A stretch of 64,000 nucleotides of DNA from Nonomuraea sp. PA05 (GCF_008086045.1 NZ_VSEY01000009.1:124001-188000); one strand, 5' to 3'; shown: positions 51,561 through 60,869, numbered from the stretch's first letter. Numbers and translations are program-made. Notes: a model not told the origin generated them from the sequence alone.

Positions 51561-52127
51561 TCAGTGGCCGGCGTTCTTGACCGACACCTGCTGCGTCATG
51601 GTGGCGTCCTTCTCGGCCCAGGCACCGGTGGAGAAGGCCACGGGGTAGCTCTTCTTGCCGACGCCGTCGCCCCACTTGGTCACAACGTAGTCGATCTTGA
51701 TGTGGCCCTCGCCCTCGACGCCGTCCACACCCAGGGTGTCCGGGTTGAACGTGCCGCCGGTCAGCTCGGCGAAGGTCTTGGCGTCCAGGTCGAGCATGAC
51801 GCCGCGGTTGGAGGGGTCGCCGGGGCCGCGGTCGCCGACGAAGAAGGGCAGCTTCTTGCCCTTGTAGACGACGTAGCCCTCGGTCATGAGAGGCCAGGAG
51901 GGGCTGGCGACGAGGCCCTTCTGCATGGGCTTGCCGGCAGCCGGGAGGCCGGTGTCACCGGCGCGGCCGGAGGCGTCGTCCCAGAAGTAGGAGGCCGTGG
52001 TCGAGCCCTTGAGCAGGCCCCTCTGGTCGGTGTTGCCAGAGTCGGCGTGCGCCGCGGTCGAGCCAATCGTCAGCGCCGTGGCAGCGGACGCGGCGAGCAT
52101 GGCAATGGCACGCAGGCGAGCAGACAT
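51561..52127 (-). CDS. Small secreted protein of unknown function
   Basis: 188 residues. Sec signal peptide (about 1-28, AHADS), then a compact domain with TTASYFWDDASGRAGDTGLPA, MQKGLVASPSWP, VYKGKKLPFFVGDRGPGD and VMLDLDAKTFAELTGG. The G-D-R-G-P motif and strand pattern are reminiscent of a double-psi beta-barrel (RlpA/3D-type) cell-wall domain, but I cannot assign a family. It has a long structured leader and a strong terminator, so it may be abundantly made. Confidence 0.8.
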   Translation of the reverse strand: MSARLRAIAMLAASAATALTIGSTAAHADSGNTDQRGLLKGSTTASYFWDDASGRAGDTGLPAAGKPMQKGLVASPSWPLMTEGYVVYKGKKLPFFVGDRGPGDPSNRGVMLDLDAKTFAELTGGTFNPDTLGVDGVEGEGHIKIDYVVTKWGDGVGKKSYPVAFSTGAWAEKDATMTQQVSVKNAGH

Positions 52128-52691
52128 ACTGAATTCAGGTCCTTTGTTAGGGGACGGGAACGTTGCGCTCGCAAACGGACGTAGCCGGGCAGCACGCCGT
52201 ACAGTCGCTACGTGGAGCGCAGGAGATCCAAGATGACGGATCAGAGGTTCCGGGAGGCCCCGGCCTTCCTGATGGAGGTAAGGCGCAGGTCACTCGCCGG
52301 CAACACTGTCTAAGTTACCCCCCGAATCGGACAAAGGCAAACGAAACCCCATGAAACGGGCAATGATCTACCTTCGGTGGTAAAGCTCCCCATTGCACGT
52401 CCTTCCGTAGCACGCGCAGAACCCCTGCGGCCACGGGGACGACGACCATCCGGCCAGGATCTCCCCATCGGGCCGAGCCGGCTCACGAGACTCCACACCA
52501 TGGGACCGGCCAGGTAGATCACTATTGCCGCGGGGACCGGCAACCGGGTGCACATCGCCGTGAAGGTGCGGGACGCGGGGCTGCGCTGACAGGCCCACGC
52601 CGATGCGGATCGGCGCCATCATGCTTACGCCCCGCCCCCACTTGGGCACATGGAGTGCATGGCCTCTGCCCCTCCGCCGACGGGAACCATC
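52128..52691 (-). other. Intergenic region with a structured leader and possible gene debris
   Basis: 564 bp without a gene. 52128-52320 would be the leader of the small secreted gene (minus strand) and has complementary segments: 52179-52185 with 52207-52213, and 52225-52229 with 52238-52242. No known riboswitch consensus was recognised. At about 52530-52588 (+) the reading AAGTGNRVHIAVKVRDAGLR ends in TGA and looks like the 3' end of a decayed gene, without a start. Confidence 0.4.
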
Positions 52692-53582
52692 ATGCGTCAC
52701 GACCGGCTGCTGCGCGCGCTGGCCGCCTGGAGCGTGCCCCTCGACCGCGCCGAGCCGCTCCCCGGCGGCTGGAACTCGCTGACCTGGCTCGTCACCTCCA
52801 CAACCGGTGAGCGGTACGTCGCCAAGCTGGCCGACACGGAGGGCGCCTCCGCGTTCCGCAGCGGCCTGAGGGTGGCCACGCGCGTCCAGGCGGGCGGCCT
52901 GACCAGCGGCGCTCCCGTCCCGCTACCCGGTGGCGAGCTGGTCACGACGCTGGACGAGGGGGTGCTGGCGCTCCTGGAGTACGTTCCAGGCCGCGCCCCG
53001 GACATCGCCTCGTCCCCGGATCTGCGGAGGATGGGCGCGCTTCTGGCCAGGGCGCATCGCGTGCTCGGCGACGGCGCGGAGGATCTCGGCGAGGAGCACC
53101 GGTGGCCGTGGCCGTGGGTGAGCGGGTGTCTGCGGGAGCTGAACATGCCGGAGCACGTGCGGCGGGCGGCGGGGCGGGTGATGGAGGAGGCGCGGGAGGC
53201 CGCGCCGCTGTTGCGCGTCGGCGTCGTGCACGGCGATCCCGGTCCCGGCAGTTTCCGGTTGAGTGAGCATTCGCCCGGGCGGGACGGGCTGATCGACTGG
53301 GGGGCGGTTCTTCAGGCGCCCGTCCTGTACGACGTGGCGTGCGCGGCCGTGCTGACCCGCGACACCCCGCAGGCGCTGCGGCATTTTCTCGACGGTTACC
53401 GCACGGTGGATCCGTCCGTGGCCCGGGATCTGGACCATCTGGATCTGTTCGTGCGGGTGCGGTGGATGGCGAACGCGATCTACTTCGCCGACCGGATCGC
53501 GCGCGGGGTGCGCAGGGGGCCCGGTGGGCCGGCCGCCAATGAGGAGGGGCTGGCGGAGGCGTACGCGGGCATGCGGGCTTGA
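52692..53582 (+). CDS. APH-family phosphotransferase-like protein
   Basis: 296 residues. N-lobe LPGGWNSLTWLVTSTTGERYVAKL with the nucleotide-binding Lys; catalytic loop VVHGDPGPGSFRL, where the usual Asn after HGD-x3 is Gly/Ser; metal Asp in LIDWGAVL. ATG at 52692 chosen because similarity begins there; ATGs at 52650 and 52659 would add an unconserved leader. Acceptor unknown. Confidence 0.85.
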   Translation: MRHDRLLRALAAWSVPLDRAEPLPGGWNSLTWLVTSTTGERYVAKLADTEGASAFRSGLRVATRVQAGGLTSGAPVPLPGGELVTTLDEGVLALLEYVPGRAPDIASSPDLRRMGALLARAHRVLGDGAEDLGEEHRWPWPWVSGCLRELNMPEHVRRAAGRVMEEAREAAPLLRVGVVHGDPGPGSFRLSEHSPGRDGLIDWGAVLQAPVLYDVACAAVLTRDTPQALRHFLDGYRTVDPSVARDLDHLDLFVRVRWMANAIYFADRIARGVRRGPGGPAANEEGLAEAYAGMRA

Positions 53583-53588
53583 GCGCGG

Positions 53589-53680
53589 CTCAGGACGCAC
53601 GCCGCCTCCCGGCCGCCCGCCCGCCTCAGGACGCACGCCGCCTCCCGGCCGCCCGCCCGCCTCAGGACGCGCGCGCCGCC
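53589..53680. repeat. 36-bp tandem repeat at the LacI gene 3' end
   Basis: Units 53589-53624 and 53625-53660 are identical; a third, partial unit (53661-53680) contains the last codons and stop of the LacI gene. The spacing keeps an in-frame stop (TCA on plus) in each unit. Confidence 0.93.
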
Positions 53681-54690
53681 TTCTGACCGTGCGGCGCCGT
53701 GCTCCGCCGCACGATGAGCGTGGTGGCCAGCTCGATCCGGGTCCCGGACGGCCCCTTGGGGTGCGTCAGCTCCTCATACACGAGCCGCACAGCCTCGTTG
53801 GCCATGTCGTCGAGCGGCTGCCGGACCGTGGTGAGCGGCGGCGACAACGTCTCGCAGAGCAACGAGTCGTCGAACCCGACGACGGACAGATCATCGGGCA
53901 CCCGCAGCCCCCGCTCGGTGGCCGCCTGATAGACCCCGGCAGCCTGAAGGTCGTTCCCCGCGAAGACGGCGGTGGGCGGGTCGTCGCGGTCGAGCAGCTC
54001 ACCCCCGTAGGCCTTGCCGCTGCCGACGAGAAAGTCGCCGTAACGGGTGAGCGCCGGGTCGGAGTCGATGCCGAACGTGCGGTGCGCCGCCAGGTAGCCC
54101 TCGTACCGGTCGAGGGTGCACTGCGTGTCGAGGGGCCCGCCGATGAAGGCGATCCTGGTGTGGCCGAGCTCCAGCAGGTGGGTGGTGGCCATGACGCCGC
54201 CGAGCCAGTTGGTGGCGCCGACGGTGGACAGGCGGGGGTCGCGCTGGCCGACCGGGTCGAGCAGGACGAGCGGTACGTGCAGCAGCTCCTCCAGGGCGGC
54301 GATCTCGCGCTGGTCGGCCCGGGAGAGCACCAGGACGATGCCGTCGGTGTTGCGCTTGCGCACCATCCCGATCCAGCGCCGCAGGTCGAAGTCGGAGCGT
54401 GCGGAGGAGGTGACGACGAGGGAGAAGCCCCAGCGGGCCGCCGCCTTCTCGGCGCCGCTGATGAGCACCTGGGCCCAGGGGGAGCCGAGCCCGTCGATGA
54501 GCAGGTCGACGACGCCGACGCGGGGCGCGGTGGGCGGACGCGGGGCCTCGTAGCCGGAGGTTCTGACCGCTTGAAGAACTTTGTCCCTGGTGGCGGCTGA
54601 GACGTGTTTCTTGCCGCTCAGAACCTTGGACACCGTCGGCACCGAGACTCCGGCGGCCGCCGCGACGTCGGCCAGCGTGGCTCGAGGCAC
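53662..54690 (-). CDS. LacI-family repressor of the GH3/GH42 operon
   Basis: 342 residues. HTH with TLADVAAAAGVSVPTVSKVL and SGKKHVSAATRDKV at the N-terminus; the sugar-binding core has VGVVDLLIDGLGSPWA, DGIVLVLSR and FDDSLLCETLSPPLTTVRQPL (in parts). GTG start with GGGAGG 4 nt upstream. Divergent from the beta-glucosidase; GAAAnTTTC-type sites stand next to both starts, so it is probably autoregulated and releases on an oligosaccharide or sugar. Confidence 0.92.
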   Translation of the reverse strand: MPRATLADVAAAAGVSVPTVSKVLSGKKHVSAATRDKVLQAVRTSGYEAPRPPTAPRVGVVDLLIDGLGSPWAQVLISGAEKAAARWGFSLVVTSSARSDFDLRRWIGMVRKRNTDGIVLVLSRADQREIAALEELLHVPLVLLDPVGQRDPRLSTVGATNWLGGVMATTHLLELGHTRIAFIGGPLDTQCTLDRYEGYLAAHRTFGIDSDPALTRYGDFLVGSGKAYGGELLDRDDPPTAVFAGNDLQAAGVYQAATERGLRVPDDLSVVGFDDSLLCETLSPPLTTVRQPLDDMANEAVRLVYEELTHPKGPSGTRIELATTLIVRRSTAPHGQKAARAS

Positions 54691-54706
54691 AGGACCTCCC
54701 GTGTGT

Positions 54707-54720
54707 GAAACTTTCGGAAA
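54707..54720. promoter_or_regulatory. LacI operator site A (GAAACTTTCGGAAA)
   Basis: 17-30 nt upstream of the LacI start. Confidence 0.65.
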
Positions 54721-54787
54721 ACCACCTGAAACTAGGCAACGCTTTCACCAGGCAAATTGGTGAGCAACCGCCATTTGATACGCGCTG

Positions 54788-54817
54788 TTGACAGGGCTGC
54801 GAGCAGGACCCTACCGT
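54788..54817 (+). promoter_or_regulatory. Promoter of the GH3/GH42 operon
   Basis: TTGACA (54788-54793), 18-nt spacer, TACCGT (54812-54817). Confidence 0.6.
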
Positions 54818-54842
54818 AACTGATCGGCAATGTCACGGTAAT

Positions 54843-54853
54843 CTTTCGGAAAG
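54843..54853. promoter_or_regulatory. LacI operator site B (CTTTCGGAAAG)
   Basis: Perfect 5-1-5 palindrome downstream of the -10 box. Confidence 0.65.
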
Positions 54854-54860
54854 TACAACA

Positions 54861-54871
54861 GAAACTTTCCG
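54861..54871. promoter_or_regulatory. LacI operator site C (GAAACTTTCCG)
   Basis: Same GAAACTTTC core as site A; 27 nt before the GH3 start. Confidence 0.65.
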
Positions 54872-54897
54872 AGCCGGAAATGCATGAACGAGGGTGT

Positions 54898-57204
54898 ATG
54901 CCAGCACGTGTTGAGCAGCCCGAACTCGCCGGACGCCGATCGCGGCGGGTCGAGGAGCTGCTGGCGGAGATGTCGCTCGACGAGAAGCTCGCGCAGCTCG
55001 TGGGCGTGTGGCTGAACGTCAATCGCGAGGAGGGCGTGGTCGCGCCGCTGCAGGACTCGATGCAGGGCGAGGACGTGCAGTTCGAGGCGTTCGCCAAGGA
55101 CGGCGTCGGCCAGATCACCCGCCACTTCGGCACCAGGCCCGTCGATCCGGAGTGGGCCCGCACGGCGCTGGCCGGGCGGCAGCGCTGGCTGCGGGAGAAC
55201 ACGCGGCTGGGCATCCCCGCCCTCGCGCACGAGGAGTGCCTGACGGGGCTGGCGGCGTGGCGGGCCACGACGTATCCGGTGCCGCCGGCGTGGGGCGCCT
55301 CGTTCGATCCCGCCCTGGTGGAGGAGATGGGACGCAGGATCGGGGAGAGCATGCGCTCGCTCGGCGTGCACCAGGGCCTGGCGCCCGTCCTCGACGTGAT
55401 CCGCGACCAGCGGTGGGGCCGGGTCGAGGAGTGCGTGTCCGAGGACCCGTACGAGGTCGCCACGATCTGCGCCGCCTACGTGCGCGGCGTGCAGTCCACG
55501 GGCGTGATCGCCACGCTGAAGCACTTCGTCGGCTACTCCAACTCCCGCGCGGGCCGCAACCTCGCCCCCGTGCACGCGGGCCCGCGCGAGGTGGCCGACA
55601 CGCTGCTGTTCCCGTTCGAGGTCGCGGTACGCGACGCGGGAGCGGGCTCGGTGATGAACTCCTACGCCGAGATCGACGGCGTCCCGATCGCCGCCGACAG
55701 CCACTACCTGACCGAGGTCCTGCGTGACCGGTGGGGATTCGAGGGCACGGTCGTCGCCGACTACTTCGCGGTGGCGTTCCTGCACACCCTGCACGCGGTC
55801 GCCGAGGACGCCGGCGACGCCGCCGTCCAGGCGCTGACCGCGGGCATCGACGTGGAGCTGCCGACCGGCGTGACCTACCTGGAGCCGCTGCGCGAGGCGG
55901 TCGCCGACGGCCGGATCGAGGAGTCGCTGATCGACCGGGCGCTGCGCCGCGTGCTGCGGCAGAAGGCGGAGCTCGGGCTGCTGGACGACGACTACGACCC
56001 CGAGCCGTCCGGCCCCGTGGACCTCGACGACCCCGCCTCCCGGGACCTGGCGCGGCGGCTGGCCGAGGAGTCGGTCATCCTGCTCACCAACGACGGCGTG
56101 CTGCCCCTCGCGGGTGACCGGAGTGTCGCGGTCGTCGGGCCGAACGCCGACGACGTGGCCGCGCTGTTCGGCTGCTACTCCTTCGTCCAGCACGTGCTGC
56201 CGCACTTCCCCGGCGTCGAGACCGGCATCGCCGCCCCCACCCTGCTGGACGCGCTGCGCGCGGAGCTGCCCGGCGCGCGGATCAGCACGGCCAAGGGCAC
56301 CGGCGTGGACGACGGCGACCGCGCGGGCATCCCCGCCGCCGCCCGCCTTGCCGCGGAGTCCGACGTGGCGATCCTGGTGCTGGGCGACCGTTCCGGGCTG
56401 TTCGGGCGGGGCACCTCGGGCGAGGGCTGCGACGCCGAGAGCCTCGACCTGCCGGGCGCGCAGCGGGAGCTGGCCGAGGCGGTGCTGGCCACCGGCACGC
56501 CGACCGTGGTGGTGCTGATGACAGGCCGCGCGTACGCCGTACCGTCGATCGTCGGGAAGGCGGCGGCGGTCGTGCAGGCGTACTTCCCCGGCGAGGAGGG
56601 CGCGGGCGCGATCGCCCGCGTGCTCAGCGGCGCCGTGAACCCGTCAGGACGGCTGCCGATGAGCATGCCGCGCGGCACCGCCGGCCAGCCCTACAGCTAC
56701 CTGCACCCCAAGCTCGGCGGAGCCGGCTCGGTCAGCAACCTCGACCCCGCCCCCGTCCTGCCGTTCGGCCACGGCCTGAGCTACACCCGCTTCGAGTACG
56801 CCGGCCTCACCGCCGAGGCCGAGGTCGCCGCCGGGGCGCCGATCCGGTGCTCGGTGGTGGTGCGCAACGCCGGTGACCGGGCCGGCGCGGAGGTCGTCCA
56901 GGTGTACGCCGCCGACAGGATCGCGTCGGTCACCCGCCCGCTCGCCCAGCTCGTCGGGTACGCCCGCGTCGAGCTGGAGCCCGGCCGCGCCGCGAAGGTC
57001 ACCTTCGACGTGCCCGCCAGGCTGCTGTCGTTCACCGGCAGGGACGGGCGGCGCGTGGTCGAGCCCGGCGAGGTGGGCCTGTCCGTGCGCCGCTCGGTCG
57101 CGGACGTGGTGGGCGAGCGGACGGTCACGCTGACCGGCCCCGTGTACGCGTTCAAGGGCTCCGAGCGCCGCCTGACGGGCGTCTCGATTGAAGATCACAA
57201 CTAA
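54898..57204 (+). CDS. GH3 beta-glucosidase/beta-xylosidase
   Basis: 768 residues, no signal peptide, cytoplasmic. GH3 N-domain with RWGRVEECVSEDPYEV and nucleophile Asp288 in VVADYFAVAF; GH3 C-domain with VVVLMTGRAYAVPS and an acid/base region; C-terminal fibronectin-III-like domain ending near VGLSVRRSVAD. ATG at 54898 chosen over 54880 because GAGGG precedes it. Releases terminal beta-linked glucose or xylose from imported oligosaccharides. 13 bp before the GH42 gene. Confidence 0.92.
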   Translation: MPARVEQPELAGRRSRRVEELLAEMSLDEKLAQLVGVWLNVNREEGVVAPLQDSMQGEDVQFEAFAKDGVGQITRHFGTRPVDPEWARTALAGRQRWLRENTRLGIPALAHEECLTGLAAWRATTYPVPPAWGASFDPALVEEMGRRIGESMRSLGVHQGLAPVLDVIRDQRWGRVEECVSEDPYEVATICAAYVRGVQSTGVIATLKHFVGYSNSRAGRNLAPVHAGPREVADTLLFPFEVAVRDAGAGSVMNSYAEIDGVPIAADSHYLTEVLRDRWGFEGTVVADYFAVAFLHTLHAVAEDAGDAAVQALTAGIDVELPTGVTYLEPLREAVADGRIEESLIDRALRRVLRQKAELGLLDDDYDPEPSGPVDLDDPASRDLARRLAEESVILLTNDGVLPLAGDRSVAVVGPNADDVAALFGCYSFVQHVLPHFPGVETGIAAPTLLDALRAELPGARISTAKGTGVDDGDRAGIPAAARLAAESDVAILVLGDRSGLFGRGTSGEGCDAESLDLPGAQRELAEAVLATGTPTVVVLMTGRAYAVPSIVGKAAAVVQAYFPGEEGAGAIARVLSGAVNPSGRLPMSMPRGTAGQPYSYLHPKLGGAGSVSNLDPAPVLPFGHGLSYTRFEYAGLTAEAEVAAGAPIRCSVVVRNAGDRAGAEVVQVYAADRIASVTRPLAQLVGYARVELEPGRAAKVTFDVPARLLSFTGRDGRRVVEPGEVGLSVRRSVADVVGERTVTLTGPVYAFKGSERRLTGVSIEDHN

Positions 57205-57217
57205 CGGGAGCAGTGAC

Positions 57218-59236
57218 ATGTCGCGGATGGAGAATTTCCGGCGCCGGGTGGGCGGTCTCGCGTTCGGCGGTGACTACAACCCCGAACAGTGGGACCCCGG
57301 GGTGTGGCGCGAGGACGTCCGCCTGATGCGCGAGGCCGGTGTGAACGCCGTCAGCCTGGGCGTGTTCGCGTGGGCCTCGCTGGAGCCCGAGCCGGGCACG
57401 TACGAGTTCGGCTGGATGGACGAGATCATGGATCTCCTCCACGAGAACGGCATCAGCGTCAACCTTGCCACCCCCACGGCCGCACCGCCCGTCTGGCTGA
57501 CGCACCTGCACCCCGAGGTGTTCCCGATCAGGGAGGACGGCCACCCGTTCGGCTTCGGCAACCGCATGCAGTACGACCCGTCGTCGCCGATCTACCGCGA
57601 GTACGCGGCGCGGATCACCACGAAGCTCGCAGAACGCTACTCCTTCCACCCGGCGCTGGCGATGTGGCACATCAGCAACGAGTACGGCCCCACCTCCTAC
57701 GGCCCGGCCGCCGCCGCGAACTTCCGCACCTGGCTCAAGCGCAGGTACGGCACCCTCGACCGGCTGAACGAGGCGTGGACGACCCGCTTCTGGGGCCAGG
57801 TCTACACCGACTGGGAGCAGGTGGACGTCCCGCACATCCCCCGCACCTGGATGAACCCGACACGCCGGCTCGACTTCAAGCGCTTCACCTCCGACGCGCT
57901 GCTGGAGTGCTACGTCGCCGAACGGGACATCGTGCGCTCCTTCCGCGACGACATCCCGGTCATGACCAACTTCATGCGCTTCTTCCGCCACGCCGACTAC
58001 TGGAAGTGGGCGCCCGAGGAGGACGCCGCCGCGCTCGACATCTACCCCAACCCGGCCGACGCCGACTCCCACGTGTCGGCGGCGTTCAACTACGACCTGT
58101 TCCGCTCGCTCAAGGGCGGCCAGCCGTGGATGCTGATGGAGCAGTCGAGCAGCGCGGTCAGCCAGTGGCAGCTCAACATCGTCAAGGAGCCGGGGCGGAT
58201 GCGGCTCGGCTCGCTGCAGGCGCTCTCGCGGGCGGCCGACTCGGTGATGTTCTTCCAGTGGCGGGCCAGCCGTGGGGGCCAGGAGCGCTTCCACTCGGCG
58301 ATGCTGCCCCACTCCGGGCCCGACTCCCGCACGTTCAGGGAGATCACCGACCTGGGGCGGGAGGTCAAGCAGCTCGCGCCCGTCGCCGGCACGACCTCGC
58401 GCGCCGACATCGCGATCGTGTTCGACTGGGACGGCTGGTGGGGGCTGGAGGAGGTCTTCGGGCTGCCGCGCTCCGACTTCAGCTACACCGACACCGTCAT
58501 GCGGCACTACACGCCGCTGTGGGAGCGGCACCACGCCGTGGACGTGGTCGGCCACGCCTCGCCGCTCGACGGGTACAAGGTGCTGATCGTGCCGAACGCG
58601 TACCTGATCGACGACGAGGCGGTCGCCCGCATCCACGAGTTCGCCGCGAACGGCGGCACCGTGATCATGTCGTTCTTCACCGGCGTCGTGGACGCCGACA
58701 ACCGCGTCCGGCCGAACGGCTACCCCGGCGCGTTCCGCGAGCTGATCGGCGCCAAGATCGACGAGTACTGGCCGGCGCGGCCGCACGAGGAGTTCGGCGT
58801 GACGTTCGCCGACGGGCGGCGCGCCACGGCCACCTGGTGGCGCGACGACCTGCACCTGGAGACGGGCAAGGCGCTGGCCACGTACGCGGACGGGCTGCTG
58901 GAGGGCCGGGCCGCCGTCGTCGAGAACCGCTACGGCGCCGGGCGCGTCGTCTACTTCGCGACCCTGCTGGAGCAGGACGCCTTCGACGCCACGGTGGCGC
59001 AGGTCGTCGAGGAGGCGGGCGTGCGCTCGCGCTTCGAGGGCGTGCCCGCGCACGTGGAGTGCACGGTGCGCGGCGACGCGGCGCACGAGTACGTGTTCCT
59101 GCTCAACCACAGCGCCGAGGCGGGCGCGTCCGTCCCCGTGGGAGGGACGGGGACGGACCTGCTCACCGGGCAGCGGGTGGCGGGCGAGGTCAGGCTGGCG
59201 CCGCTGGGCGCCGCGGTCGTCCAGCTCGCCCGCTGA
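57218..59236 (+). CDS. GH42 beta-galactosidase
   Basis: 672 residues, cytoplasmic. FGGDYNPEQWDPGVWREDV at the N-terminus; acid/base Glu155 in WHISNEYG and nucleophile Glu308 in WMLMEQSSSAV; the trimerisation domain and C-terminal beta domain follow. Hydrolyses beta-1,4-galactose, fitting galactan side chains of rhamnogalacturonan. Co-transcribed with the GH3 enzyme under the LacI repressor. Confidence 0.94.
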   Translation: MSRMENFRRRVGGLAFGGDYNPEQWDPGVWREDVRLMREAGVNAVSLGVFAWASLEPEPGTYEFGWMDEIMDLLHENGISVNLATPTAAPPVWLTHLHPEVFPIREDGHPFGFGNRMQYDPSSPIYREYAARITTKLAERYSFHPALAMWHISNEYGPTSYGPAAAANFRTWLKRRYGTLDRLNEAWTTRFWGQVYTDWEQVDVPHIPRTWMNPTRRLDFKRFTSDALLECYVAERDIVRSFRDDIPVMTNFMRFFRHADYWKWAPEEDAAALDIYPNPADADSHVSAAFNYDLFRSLKGGQPWMLMEQSSSAVSQWQLNIVKEPGRMRLGSLQALSRAADSVMFFQWRASRGGQERFHSAMLPHSGPDSRTFREITDLGREVKQLAPVAGTTSRADIAIVFDWDGWWGLEEVFGLPRSDFSYTDTVMRHYTPLWERHHAVDVVGHASPLDGYKVLIVPNAYLIDDEAVARIHEFAANGGTVIMSFFTGVVDADNRVRPNGYPGAFRELIGAKIDEYWPARPHEEFGVTFADGRRATATWWRDDLHLETGKALATYADGLLEGRAAVVENRYGAGRVVYFATLLEQDAFDATVAQVVEEAGVRSRFEGVPAHVECTVRGDAAHEYVFLLNHSAEAGASVPVGGTGTDLLTGQRVAGEVRLAPLGAAVVQLAR

Positions 59237-59243
59237 CACCGCG

Positions 59244-59285
59244 GTTCACGCAAGCCGGGACAGGCTTCAAGGCAGCCGGGACAGG
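59244..59285. repeat. 21-bp tandem duplication over the 3' end of the frameshifted kinase
   Basis: Units 59244-59264 and 59265-59285 match at 17 of 21 positions. The unit includes the last codons and stop; the copy keeps an in-frame stop. Confidence 0.8.
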
Positions 59286-59892
59286 ATGAACTCCTCGTAG
59301 CCGTCGGGCACGCGCGTGCCGCTGGACAGCATCCAGTGGACGCGGCCCGCGCCGGTGAGGGCGAGCGTCGCGCGGTACCCCAGCTCGACGTCCGCCCTCG
59401 CGAACCGGTCCGTGCCCGCCAGATAGGCGTCCAGCGGGTCGGTGAACGTGCTGAGCGCCAGCGCGGCCAGGTCGGCGCCGACCGGGCCGGCGCTCAGCGT
59501 GGCCCAGTCGAGCAGGACGGTGGCGCCGGCGGGGGTGGCGAGGATGTTGCCCGCGGAGAAGTCGCCGTGGGACAGGACCGTCGGGAGGCCTGCCAGGCGG
59601 GCCAGCAGGGCGTCCTTCCGGCGCCACAGCCGTTCGATGCGGGGGTCGGCGTCCACCGGGGTCCAGGTCGTGGCGCGCAGGCGTTGGAGGCAGCGGGGGG
59701 TTGTCAGGTGCGGGCCCCTGGGAAGCAGGCCGGAGGTGTAAGCGAGGGGCTCGCGGCGCCAGTACGCCCAGTGGCGGCGCCGGAGCTGCCGTGGATCGGC
59801 TCGGCGCGGCAGGTGAGAAGCTCGGCTCCCGTGCTGCCTTGCTGGAGAGCCGCGAGCACCTGCGGAGGCAGCAGGCGGGGAAGGCTGCTCAC
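59267..59892 (-). pseudogene. APH-family phosphotransferase-like gene with a frameshift
   Basis: GTG at 59892 overlaps the adenosine deaminase stop (GTGA) and reads SSLPRLLPPQVLAALQQG and CRAEPIHGSSGA. Near 59775-59785 (run CCAGTGGCGGCGCC on plus) the reading must lose one base to continue as RRHWAYWRREPLAYTSGLL, then LSHGDFSAGNIL (catalytic loop) and LLDWATL. Both halves are otherwise normal and well-matched to the family. Either a real single-base deletion or a sequencing error in a GC run; no slippery heptamer is present. Confidence 0.75.
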
Positions 59893-60869
59893 GGGCTCGT
59901 CCCCGGCGCACCACGGAGTGCCGCCGGGGTCGCGAGCCATGCGTCCACCTCGGCCCTGAGCCCCGCCTTCACCCCTTCCGGCGCGAACGACGCGTCGATC
60001 GACGCCCTGGCGAGCCCGGCCAGCTCCACGTCCCCGAAACCGAGAACCTCCCGCACCCGCAGGTACTCATCAGCCAGCGCCGTCTCCCCATCGGTGTTCA
60101 GGGTCACGACCAGCCCCGCGTCCCGCAGCCGTGGCAGCGGATGCTCAGCCAGCGAAGGCACCAGCCCCAGCAGCACGTTCGAGGAGGGACACACCTCCAG
60201 CGCCAGCCCGCGCTCCCGCACCTCCTCCACCAGCGCCGCGTCGTCGAGCACCCGGATGCCGTGCCCGAGCCGCTCGGTGTGCCCCACCTCGATCGCCTCC
60301 CGGATGCTCCCGGCCCCCGCCGCCTCCCCCGCGTGGTGCACCAGGTGCAGCCCGGCGTCCCTGGCCGCGTCGCACACCTTCGCGAACGGCGCCAGCGGGT
60401 GGCTCTCGTCCCCCGCCAGGCCGATGCCGATCACCCGCTCGTGCCGCAGCGCCAGCTCGTACGTCCGCCACATCCGCTCCACCGGCCGCCGCCTGGAGTG
60501 GTCGAGCAGCACCCGGCACTCGATCCCGTACCTGGCCTGCCCCTCGGCGAGCCCGTCGAGCACCGCCTCCAGCGGCATGTCCGGATCCCCGACGCGCTCC
60601 CCGTGCGAGGCGGCCGTGAACGTGACCTCGACGTACCGGGTGCCCTGGGCGGCCTCGTCGGCGCAGAACTCCACCGCGACCCGCCGGAAACGGTCGGCGG
60701 TGATCAGCAGCTCGCGCACCTTGGCCCGCTGGTCGGCGAACTCCCTGAAGGTGGTGAAGCCTCCCTCTGGCTCGGGCGGGCCGCCCCATTCGCGCACGGT
60801 GCGCGGGCGTACGGTGCTTTCCAGGTGAACGTGCAGGTGGGCCTTGGGCAACGACCGAACGTCTCTCAC
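59889..60869 (-). CDS. Adenosine deaminase-family protein (ADA-like)
   Basis: 326 residues. AHLHVHLEST (metal His pair), HHAGEAAGA, CPSSNVLLG and LNTDGETALADEY. The last motif replaces the canonical T-D-D-P of adenosine deaminase by T-D-G-E, so substrate may differ (other adenine nucleosides or a related aminopurine). GTG start at 60869, just ahead of VRDVRSLPKAHLH. Coupled to the phosphotransferase-like gene by a GTGA overlap. Confidence 0.88.
   Translation of the reverse strand: MRDVRSLPKAHLHVHLESTVRPRTVREWGGPPEPEGGFTTFREFADQRAKVRELLITADRFRRVAVEFCADEAAQGTRYVEVTFTAASHGERVGDPDMPLEAVLDGLAEGQARYGIECRVLLDHSRRRPVERMWRTYELALRHERVIGIGLAGDESHPLAPFAKVCDAARDAGLHLVHHAGEAAGAGSIREAIEVGHTERLGHGIRVLDDAALVEEVRERGLALEVCPSSNVLLGLVPSLAEHPLPRLRDAGLVVTLNTDGETALADEYLRVREVLGFGDVELAGLARASIDASFAPEGVKAGLRAEVDAWLATPAALRGAPGTSP

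Noticed and set aside
52128..52320. Cyclic-di-AMP (ydaO) riboswitch
   Set aside because: No conserved ydaO segments could be matched; only generic complementarity is visible.
59744..59810. Programmed ribosomal frameshift in the APH-like gene
   Set aside because: No slippery heptamer or following hairpin was seen; a deletion or sequencing error is simpler.
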